From an uncultured Polymorphobacter sp. (GTDB lineage: Bacteria; Pseudomonadota; Alphaproteobacteria; Sphingomonadales; Sphingomonadaceae), in contig CALDHQ010000601.1 in the NCBI GenBank assembly GCA_937894055.1, positions 1 to 8,224 on the forward strand: DNA of 8,224 nt. The letters are read 5' to 3'. Below the pieces are notes generated by a model. It searched no databases. It saw only the letters and a program-made list of their open reading frames with translations, and had not been told where the DNA came from. The position numbers and the translations under genes are program-made. This document shows positions 1 through 5,968 of the stretch, one piece after another. Each line of letters starts with the position of its first letter. Within the stretch, counting starts at the first letter, position 1.

Positions 1-818
1 GCCACCAGCGCCACCACCAGCGCGAGCGTGCGGTGGGTGAACTGGATCGTCACCGGATTGTCGAGCAGGTTGCGCCACAGCGGCGCGTAAATGCCCATGT
101 CGGGCGGCACCAGCCCGTCGCCCATCAGCGGCCACATATTGTACATGTGCCCGGCGCGCAGCCCGGCGACGAATGCGCCGAAGCCGATCTGCACGACGAG
201 CAGCACGAAGAACGGTACGATCCAGCCGGTCGGGCGGCGCACCCGCACCGGGCGGCCGGCACCGAGCAGGTCGAGCGCCGTCCACAGGCACGCCGACATG
301 ATCGCCAGCGCCATCAGCAGATGCGTCGCCAGCCGCTCGTGCGCGACCGCCGGCCGGTCGACCAGCCCTGACGCCACCATCCACCAGCCGATCGCCCCCT
401 GCAGCGCGCCGAGCGCCAGGATGATGCCGAGCCGCAGCCCGTAGCCCGGCGGAATCGCCCGCCGCCAGGCAAACCACAGCAGCGGCAGCGCGAACGCGAC
501 GCCGACGCTGCGCGCCAGCAGCCGGTGCAGATATTCCCAGAAATAGATGCCCTTGAACGCCGCCAGCGTCATGCCGGCGTTGACGCTCTGGTATTGCGGG
601 CTGGCCTGATACGCGGCGAATTCGCGCGCCCAGGCATCGGCATTCATCGGCGGCAGCACGCCCTTGATGGGCTCCCAGCGCACCATCGACAGCCCGGATT
701 CGGTGAGCCGGGTGATGCCACCGACGACGACCATGCCGAACACCATCGCTGCGATCAGCAGCAGCCAGATGGCAACGGCGCGCGGGCGGGCGGTGGCAGG
801 CGGGGCGGCGTAGGTCAT
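1..818 (-). CDS. ctaA: Heme A synthase, COX15/CtaA type, C-terminus cut by window edge
   Basis: An integral membrane enzyme that oxidises the C8 methyl of heme O to a formyl group, giving heme A for aa3-type cytochrome oxidase. The ATG is at 818, with AGGGCG four bases upstream; 272 codons are present before the left edge. Visible in order: TM1 at about residues 16-33; the family block GGITRLTESGLSMVRW; a periplasmic stretch with PQYQSVNAGMTLAAFKGIYF; the heme-ligand motif WEYLHRLLAR; a membrane segment ending in WWMVASGLVDR; the second histidine region VAHERLATHLLM; GHMYNMWPLMGDG; and near the edge NPVTIQFTHR with another conserved histidine. These blocks match the alphaproteobacterial (type 2, mitochondrial COX15-like) branch rather than the shorter Bacillus CtaA. 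Perhaps 60-80 C-terminal residues lie outside the window. It is transcribed divergently from the gene at 945. The identification is firm; which oxidase it serves is not visible. Confidence 0.95.
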   Translation of the reverse strand, partial: MTYAAPPATARPRAVAIWLLLIAAMVFGMVVVGGITRLTESGLSMVRWEPIKGVLPPMNADAWAREFAAYQASPQYQSVNAGMTLAAFKGIYFWEYLHRLLARSVGVAFALPLLWFAWRRAIPPGYGLRLGIILALGALQGAIGWWMVASGLVDRPAVAHERLATHLLMALAIMSACLWTALDLLGAGRPVRVRRPTGWIVPFFVLLVVQIGFGAFVAGLRAGHMYNMWPLMGDGLVPPDMGIYAPLWRNLLDNPVTIQFTHRTLALVVALV

Positions 819-902
819 GTCGCGCCCTATGCCGCGCGCGCGACGTTCCGCCAAGTGCCAGTTCGTCGCGGCCGATCCCTCACCCTAGAAAATCCGGCGG
901 TG

Positions 903-925
903 CTGCCGTTCTGGAACAAGGGCAG
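903..925. promoter_or_regulatory. Inverted repeat in divergent intergenic region
   Basis: The 126-base gap between the divergent starts at 818 and 945 contains CTGCC (903-907) facing GGCAG (921-925). Inside the loop is a second dyad, GTTCTGGAAC (908-917). It could be an operator or a small hairpin in the leader of the 945 gene. It is not a LexA box of the alphaproteobacterial kind, which has GTTC direct repeats seven bases apart. No convincing -35/-10 pair was found for either gene. Confidence 0.25.
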
Positions 926-944
926 GGCGCGAGAGGACGGCATC

Positions 945-1286
945 ATGGGTTTGAGTTTGCTGGGTTTCGCGCTGGTGCAGCTGGTGGCTTTGCTGGTCGC
1001 GCGACACGGCGGTGCCCGGCGCTTGCGCGACACGCTGGCCGCTGCCGGCGATGTCGCAGGCGCGTCCGAAGCGCAACTGTTCGGCCTGCTCGGCGCGCCG
1101 GCGCGGCTGCGCATTGCGACCGAGGCCGATGATGTGTTCGACGCACGGCCCGAGTCGGTCGCCGACTGGATCGAGCCAGGGCCGCGCGGCAGCTGGCACG
1201 TCGCGCTGGCCTTCGTCGGCGAGCGGTGCCTCGGGGTCAGCGCATGCAACTTCCAGCCGGTCTATGACCTGCGGGGGCGTGGCTGA
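945..1286 (+). CDS. Small one-helix membrane-anchored protein, unknown function
   Basis: A 113-residue protein that I do not recognise. The ATG at 945 is preceded by AGAGGA (932-937) seven bases upstream, so it is preferred over the longer open frame from 525, which runs antisense through ctaA. Residues 2-18 (GLSLLGFALVQLVALLV) form one hydrophobic helix, followed by a basic stretch (ARHGGARRLRD). The rest is soluble and alpha/beta in look, with FGLLGAPARLRIATEADD, a strand-like SWHVALAFVGERCLGVSAC and two cysteines near the end. Its stop TGA shares a base with the next ATG (TGATG at 1284-1288). It is therefore translationally coupled to the GGDEF-EAL gene and may be a partner or accessory of it; this is inference from position only. 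Confidence 0.7.
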   Translation: MGLSLLGFALVQLVALLVARHGGARRLRDTLAAAGDVAGASEAQLFGLLGAPARLRIATEADDVFDARPESVADWIEPGPRGSWHVALAFVGERCLGVSACNFQPVYDLRGRG

Positions 1287-3280
1287 TGGCGGCGGTCACA
1301 ACACCGCCGCGGACGCCTTCGGCCTACGGCGTCTACCGCCGCGTCACCATGCGCTATGCGCTCGCGGTCGGGTTGATCGGCGTGCTGGCGCTGGGGTCGG
1401 GAATGTTGCTCGGCGGGCTGGCGACGCGCCACGCGCGCGACAGCGAAGTCACCGCAACCGCCAGCAAGCAACGCAAGCTGGCGCTCGATATCGCGCTCGC
1501 GGCGCGCGACGCTGCCGAGGAAACCGGCTCCGAACGCGCCAAGCAGATCGTCCTGCTCGGCGAGGCCAGCGACGCGCTCGAGGCGCAGCACCGGGTGCTG
1601 CGCGCTACCGCAATGTCCGACGCCAGCGGCAATGACGATCTGCGGCTGATCTACCAATATCTCGATTCGGGTGTCGCCGGACTGGTCAGCGTCGCGCGCG
1701 ATTTTGCGCGCAATGCCGCCAGCCCCGAAACCAGCGCCAGCGCCGTGAATGCCGAGGCGCGCGAAGTCGAGCGCCAGGCCGGCGGCTCGTTCCAGTCGCG
1801 GCTGGAGCGTGCGGTGCGGCTGCACATTGCCGCGGGTGCGGCGGCGGGGCAGACGATCATCGATCTCAACCTGGCACTGACGCTCGCCATTCTGGCGCTG
1901 CTGGCGCTGACGGTGCAGCTGATCTTCCGGCCGCTGGCGCTTGAACTCAGCGCCGTCACCAGCCGGCTGTCGGACGAGGCCTCGACCGATCCGCTGACCG
2001 GCCTGCTCAACCGCCGGGCGTTCCGCACTGCGCTCGACCGGCGCGCGGCGGCGGCGGGCAGCGTCGGGCTGATGATGATCGACCTCGACTGGTTCAAGCT
2101 GGTCAATGACAGCGATGGCCATGCCGCCGGCGACCGGCTGCTGTGCGAGCTGACGCGGCGGCTCAAGGGCTTTGCCGGTGCCGGCATGTTGCTCGGGCGC
2201 TGGGGCGGGGACGAATTCGTCGTCGCCATATTGGGCCGCGACCGCGCGGCGACGCTGGCGCACGCCGCGACCATCCACGCCGGGTTGATGCCGGCGGGCG
2301 AGGTGACGCGCCATTCGAACGAGCTGCCGATTTCGGCGACTGTCGGCGTGGCGTGGGGCGATGACGGCGCGCGCGGGCTGGAGGCGGTGCTGGCGGCCGC
2401 CGATGATGCGGCGCGGCGCGGCAAGGAAATCGCGCGCGGCACGCTGTATCCGGCGCTGCCCGAAGATTTCGCGCGGCTCGACCGCGAGATCATCATCAAG
2501 CAGGCATTCGAACGCCACGAAGGCTGCCCGCCCGAAGCGCGCGCCTGGCTGCAGCCGATTGTCCGGCTGAGCGACGGCCGCGTGCTCGGCATGGAATTGC
2601 TGGCGCGCTGGGAGCACCCGCAACTCGGCCGCATCGCCCCCGACGAGTTCCTCGACATTGCGACGCGCTCGGGCTGGATGCTGGCGCTGGGGTCGCATCT
2701 GCGGGCTTCGGGATTTGCCGCGGTCGCCGGGCTGCTGGCGTCGGGCCACCGCATCGAACGCGTCGCGATCAACCTCGGCCAGCCCGAACTGGCGCGCGAT
2801 TCAATCCTGACGACGATCGAGGCCGAACTCGCGGCGTGCGGCCTGCCGCTGTCGATCCTCGAAATCGAAATCACCGAGGATCTGCTGCTCGACCGCGTTC
2901 CCGAAGTCGTGCGCGAACGGCTGACCGCGCTGCGCCGGCGCGGCGCGCGGCTGGCGCTCGATGATTTCGGGACGGGCTATGCCGGCATGTCGCAGCTGCT
3001 GCGGCTGCCGCTCGACGCGCTCAAGCTCGACCGCAACTTCGCCAATGCCGAAGGCGTCGCCGCCGAAGTCGTTCGCGCCACTGTCGGGTTGGCGCAGGGG
3101 CTGGGGCTCGAACTCGTCGTCGAAGGCATCGAAACCCCCGAGCAACTGGTGCGGCTGGCCGATATGGGCGTGCTGCAGGGGCAGGGCTTTCACTTCACCG
3201 CGGCGCTGCCGCCCGAAGCGATGGCGCAGTGGCTCGACGCGCGCGCCGCCGCCAAAATCAGCGTGTTGCGCGTCGCGTGA
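1286..3280 (+). CDS. Two-TM GGDEF-EAL cyclic-di-GMP signalling protein
   Basis: A 664-residue bifunctional candidate that makes and/or hydrolyses cyclic di-GMP at the inner membrane. TM1 is about 24-46, followed by a helix-rich periplasmic sensor region (47-192), TM2 (194-214), a short linker without an evident HAMP domain, GGDEF domain (about 230-385) and EAL domain (about 410-655). The cyclase site looks intact: STDPLTGLLNRR, metal-site D266 in IDLDWFK, and GGDEF at 307-311. The RxxD inhibitory site expected just before it is absent (GAGM in that place). The EAL signature reads ELL (E437), but the other catalytic positions are kept: N496, EITE (528-531), DD (559-560) in DDFGTGY, K580 in LKLDR, E613 in VEGIET and Q633 in GQGF. 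Phosphodiesterase activity is therefore expected. The start overlaps the preceding stop by one base. Which activity dominates, and the signal sensed, cannot be read from the sequence. Confidence 0.93.
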   Translation: MAAVTTPPRTPSAYGVYRRVTMRYALAVGLIGVLALGSGMLLGGLATRHARDSEVTATASKQRKLALDIALAARDAAEETGSERAKQIVLLGEASDALEAQHRVLRATAMSDASGNDDLRLIYQYLDSGVAGLVSVARDFARNAASPETSASAVNAEAREVERQAGGSFQSRLERAVRLHIAAGAAAGQTIIDLNLALTLAILALLALTVQLIFRPLALELSAVTSRLSDEASTDPLTGLLNRRAFRTALDRRAAAAGSVGLMMIDLDWFKLVNDSDGHAAGDRLLCELTRRLKGFAGAGMLLGRWGGDEFVVAILGRDRAATLAHAATIHAGLMPAGEVTRHSNELPISATVGVAWGDDGARGLEAVLAAADDAARRGKEIARGTLYPALPEDFARLDREIIIKQAFERHEGCPPEARAWLQPIVRLSDGRVLGMELLARWEHPQLGRIAPDEFLDIATRSGWMLALGSHLRASGFAAVAGLLASGHRIERVAINLGQPELARDSILTTIEAELAACGLPLSILEIEITEDLLLDRVPEVVRERLTALRRRGARLALDDFGTGYAGMSQLLRLPLDALKLDRNFANAEGVAAEVVRATVGLAQGLGLELVVEGIETPEQLVRLADMGVLQGQGFHFTAALPPEAMAQWLDARAAAKISVLRVA

Positions 3281-3285
3281 CCGGC

Positions 3286-3313
3286 TTGCGGGGGCGGCGC
3301 CAAGGGGTATAGA
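3286..3313 (+). promoter_or_regulatory. Possible sigma-70 promoter of the DyP-type operon
   Basis: In the 91-base gap after the GGDEF-EAL stop, TTGCGG (3286-3291) and TATAGA (3308-3313) are 16 bases apart, a good match to a housekeeping -35/-10 pair. Transcription would begin near 3320 and leave a leader of about 50 bases ending in AAGGGGA (3357-3363) before the ATG at 3372. This makes the downstream three genes a separate unit from the cyclic-di-GMP pair. It is a pattern match only. Confidence 0.5.
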
Positions 3314-3371
3314 CTGCACGCCTGTAGCAGTTGCGTTGCGCCCGATTTTGCCGACCAAGGGGAAACGCGCC

Positions 3372-3815
3372 ATGGCGATCACCACTGCCGATCTGTTCAA
3401 GATGAGTCAGGCCGAGCTTGATGCGCTGTTTACGGCGAGCAAGGCCGGGCCGATCCCCAATGGCGAGGCGCACGGGCTGGCGGTGATCGCGCCGGGCACG
3501 ACATTTTCCGACGAAATTGCCAAGGCGATCAATATCTTCGCGTGGAAGGGCAAGGTCTTCGACGCCAAGCGCGGCTTCCTGCGCAATGAGATATTGCCGT
3601 TCGGCATCAAGGCCATCGTCGCCAAGGTCTACAAGGACAAGAGCTGGCTCGACGGCAAGGAATGTATCGTGCTCGACTATTCGGAGACGTCGACAGTCGC
3701 CCAATGGGTGCGCGACGAAATCCGGATGATCGGGCCGGGCCTCTACCTCGGCAAGGTCTATTGGAAGAAGAAGCGCTTGATCGATTTCGCGCTCGAATTT
3801 CCCCCGAAGGCATAG
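3372..3815 (+). CDS. Conserved soluble protein of a DyP-peroxidase-linked operon
   Basis: A 147-residue protein with no signal peptide or membrane segment. The ATG at 3372 has AAGGGGA nine bases upstream; the longer open frame from 2961 is antisense-like read-through of the EAL gene. The first 25 residues look helical (LFKMSQAELDALF). The rest alternates strands and loops: GLAVIAPGTTFSDEIAK, AWKGKVFDAKRGF, ILPFGIKAIVAKVYKDKSW, IVLDYSETSTVAQWVRDEI, GPGLYLGKVYWKKKRL and a final strand DFALEFPPKA. From memory, proteins of this pattern occur beside DyP-like genes in several phyla. The layout (KGKxF, then LDYS and VRDEIR, then PGLYLGKVYW) recalls small lipocalin-like or DUF4334-like barrels that bind a lipophilic ligand, but that is a guess. 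It is the first gene of the unit, 33 bases before the next. Confidence 0.8.
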   Translation: MAITTADLFKMSQAELDALFTASKAGPIPNGEAHGLAVIAPGTTFSDEIAKAINIFAWKGKVFDAKRGFLRNEILPFGIKAIVAKVYKDKSWLDGKECIVLDYSETSTVAQWVRDEIRMIGPGLYLGKVYWKKKRLIDFALEFPPKA

Positions 3816-3837
3816 AGCCAGGCGCCAATTTCGTAAC

Positions 3838-3843
3838 AGGAGG
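3838..3843 (+). promoter_or_regulatory. Consensus Shine-Dalgarno that selects a CTG start
   Basis: AGGAGG at 3838-3843 is followed by five bases (CCCGG) and then CTG at 3849. The frame is closed just upstream by TAA at 3834-3836. No ATG lies in frame nearby, and the next usual start (GTG 3873) is 29 bases away, too far for this site. The spacing points to initiation at CTG 3849. Confidence 0.65.
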
Positions 3844-3848
3844 CCCGG

Positions 3849-5210
3849 CTGACTCCGCAATCGGATTTCCTGGTGTTCGCCCCTGTCCGTGATGGACAGA
3901 TTGAAGCGCTGCGGGCGTTTCTAGCGGGTTGCTGCGCGCCCGGTGCGCCGGGCCATGCCGATCCGGCGAACCCCGATATCAACTTCGCTGCGCTGCCGAT
4001 GCTGCACAATGTCCGCGCCTTCATCGGCGAGGATCCGTCGCTCGGTGACCGCGCCTTCCACCCGCGCAGCCTCAACACGCTGTTCGGGCACGGGGCCTGG
4101 CCGGTCGAGCGCGTGTCGCTCGGGCTGCTCGGTTGCTGCGACGGCAGCGTCGATGCGTTTCTGGTGGCGCTCGCGGCGCAGTGCGATGGCTGGCTCGCGG
4201 CGTTGTTCATGCATTGCGAAGGCTTTGGCGCCGGCGACGACGTGCTGGCGTACATGCGCGGCCATGTCGTCAAGTCGCTGGCGAGCTATGTCAACGGGCC
4301 GGGCCGCACGGTGGTCGCGGTGCATGAAAACGCCGCACTGCTCGCGGCCTTGCGCGCGGCGCGTGGCGCGACGGTCGGGCATGATCCGGCGGCGACGGCG
4401 CGGCAGTTGGCGGCGGTCGTCGACGTGCCGCTGACGCCGCCGGCGCCGACGCCTGCCGGTTATGCCTTCGCCAGCCTGCTGCATTTGCTCAGCGTGCCCG
4501 CCGCCGCGCTGGCGCTGGTGGCGCTGCTCGTCTGGCTGGCGCTGTGCCACCCGTGGCTGTTCGCGCTGGTGCTGGTTGCGGCGGCGATCAAGTTGTGGTG
4601 GCTGCGGCATATCGAAAGCACCGATCCGCTGGCCGTGGTGCCGCCCGACCCGGCCGATATCGCGGCGCGCTCGGCGTTTGAGGATCACGACAGCGCCAAC
4701 CCGTTCACCGCCATCGGCACGATCAAGCCGGGGCTGTTCCGGATGGGGCTGGTGCGCATCATCCACTACGTCGTCGACTGGGGCGCGCGCCACCTGTTCC
4801 GCGGCGGGCGGCTGGGGCGCGTCGGGACGATTCACTTTGCCCGCTGGGTGATCATCGACGGCGGCCGCCGCGTCATCTTCACCAGCGAATATGACGGCAG
4901 CGCCGAAGCCTATATGGACGACTTCATCAACAAGGTCGGCTTCGGGCTCAACGTCAGCTTCACCAACGGCATCGGCTATCCGCGTACGCGCTGGCTGATC
5001 CTCGACGGCGCCAGCGACGAGCAGCGCTTCAAATATTTCATGCGCCACCACCAGATCGTCACGCAGTTCTGGTGGCGCGCCTATCCGGGGCAAACGACGT
5101 TCGACCTTGCCCGCGCCGCCCGCGTCCGCGCCGGCTATGTCAGGCTGTGCGCCGGCGAGGAATTCGACGAGCTGGCGGCGACGCGCTGGCTGGCGGAGAT
5201 CGCCGCATGA
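3849..5210 (+). CDS. Membrane protein with duplicated domain, DyP-operon partner
   Basis: A 453-residue protein when started at CTG 3849, chosen because of the AGGAGG site five bases upstream; GTG 3873 would give 445 residues and drop TPQSDFLVFAP-type sequence that looks like a genuine first strand. An N-terminal domain (about 1-190) is followed by two membrane helices (about 215-233 and 235-252) and a C-terminal domain (about 270-450). The halves look related: CDGSVDAFLVALAAQ in the first and YDGSAEAYMDDFINK in the second occupy equivalent places, each followed by a strand (LAALFMHCEG; GLNVSFTNGIGYP) and later by a helix and a WW/VVAV-type strand. The second half has the fuller motif set: GTIHFARWVIIDG, PRTRWLILDGASDEQRF, RHHQIVTQFWWRAYPGQT. 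Such ferredoxin-like repeats are also the building block of DyP peroxidases. The stop overlaps the DyP-like start by four bases. The function is unknown; a membrane-bound partner of the peroxidase is inferred from the coupling. Confidence 0.8.
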   Translation: MTPQSDFLVFAPVRDGQIEALRAFLAGCCAPGAPGHADPANPDINFAALPMLHNVRAFIGEDPSLGDRAFHPRSLNTLFGHGAWPVERVSLGLLGCCDGSVDAFLVALAAQCDGWLAALFMHCEGFGAGDDVLAYMRGHVVKSLASYVNGPGRTVVAVHENAALLAALRAARGATVGHDPAATARQLAAVVDVPLTPPAPTPAGYAFASLLHLLSVPAAALALVALLVWLALCHPWLFALVLVAAAIKLWWLRHIESTDPLAVVPPDPADIAARSAFEDHDSANPFTAIGTIKPGLFRMGLVRIIHYVVDWGARHLFRGGRLGRVGTIHFARWVIIDGGRRVIFTSEYDGSAEAYMDDFINKVGFGLNVSFTNGIGYPRTRWLILDGASDEQRFKYFMRHHQIVTQFWWRAYPGQTTFDLARAARVRAGYVRLCAGEEFDELAATRWLAEIAA

Positions 5211-5968
5211 CGCGTACCTTCGCCCCCGAACCCGTCACCGAATGGGAGGACATCCAGGCGCTCGCCGCCAGCGGGCTGGGTGCACTCGCCGCAAGCTGTT
5301 TCCTGCTACTCGACGTCGCCGATGTGGCGGCCGCACGCGCGTGGCTGGCGGCGACCCGCCCGACCAGCGTTGCCGATATCAATGCCGCGCGCGCCGATGG
5401 CCGCATCGTCAGCACCGCGCTGCAACTTGCGCTCAGCGCGCCGGGGCTGGCGGCGCTCGGGCTGGCGCCGGCAGTGATCGACCAGTTCGGGCCCGAATTC
5501 CGGCAAGGGCTGGCGAGCGATGACAGCCGGTCGCGGCGATTGGGCGATATCGGCGCCAATGACCCCGCCAACTGGGACTGGGGGCGCGGTGCCGATGTGC
5601 CGCACCTGCTGGTCATGCTCTACGCCACCCCCGACGCGCTCGATGGGTATGTCGATGCCGTGCTGGCGGCGATCGGGCGCGCACAGCCCGTGCTCAACTG
5701 CTTCGTCACCGTCGATGAGGATGGCGCGCGGCGCGGCCTTGGCTTTGCGCTTGCGCATCATGATTGCGTACGCTTTCACAGGAGTGTACTCAGACTGCGC
5801 CGTGGACAGAACCCCATCGGGGTCTTCCTTCATCATCCCCTGCGCCACCATCTGGCACAGCAGCGAGCTTACCGACTTGGAGTTGAACCCTTTCTCGCGC
5901 AGGATGTGCAGCGCTTTGGAACGCGTCAGTCCGCGTGTGTCACGGATCAGGTTGAAGGTAATGCGTGA
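5207..5968 (+). CDS. DyP-type-peroxidase-like protein, N-terminal part, broken at about 5750
   Basis: The ATG at 5207 overlaps the previous stop (ATGA) and has GGAG (5195-5198) eight bases upstream. About 181 native residues remain. They show a first strand/helix unit (GALAASCFLLLDVADVAAAR), a long helical part (STALQLALSAPGLAALGL), then RRLGDIGANDPANWDWG, the strand HLLVMLYAT and LNCFVTVDEDGA. This order is typical of the N-terminal ferredoxin-like half of dye-decolorising heme peroxidases. Around GLGFA (5738-5749) the family would continue with the catalytic GxxDG motif, but the sequence changes character and the following 73 codons to the TGA at 5968 are antisense of a phage-like gene. The catalytic aspartate and heme-binding histidine are therefore missing, so the product cannot be an active peroxidase. 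Either the gene is disrupted in the cell or the contig is chimeric. The family call rests on motif memory. Confidence 0.7.
   Translation: MTRTFAPEPVTEWEDIQALAASGLGALAASCFLLLDVADVAAARAWLAATRPTSVADINAARADGRIVSTALQLALSAPGLAALGLAPAVIDQFGPEFRQGLASDDSRSRRLGDIGANDPANWDWGRGADVPHLLVMLYATPDALDGYVDAVLAAIGRAQPVLNCFVTVDEDGARRGLGFALAHHDCVRFHRSVLRLRRGQNPIGVFLHHPLRHHLAQQRAYRLGVEPFLAQDVQRFGTRQSACVTDQVEGNA

Noticed and set aside
33..444. Plus-strand frames opposite ctaA
   Set aside because: They are antisense to a clear heme A synthase and have shadow-like composition.
903..925. LexA/SOS box near the 945 gene
   Set aside because: GTTC and GAAC here are two bases apart as a dyad, not GTTC direct repeats with a seven-base gap.
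1262..2749. Minus-strand open frame of 495 codons
   Set aside because: It lies wholly antisense to the GGDEF-EAL gene, is very rich in Arg, Gln, Ala and His, and has no domain. It is an artefact of GC-rich codon use.
1651..2874. Minus-strand open frame of 407 codons
   Set aside because: Ser/Arg/Ala-rich antisense shadow of the same gene.
3921..5093. Minus-strand open frame of 390 codons
   Set aside because: Antisense to the duplicated-domain membrane protein, with Arg/Gln/His-rich low-complexity sequence and no motif.
5306..5750. C-terminal 150 residues of the phage-like frame as a real domain
   Set aside because: This part reads the DyP-like gene backwards, while the plus strand there has clear peroxidase-like motifs in phase with its operon.
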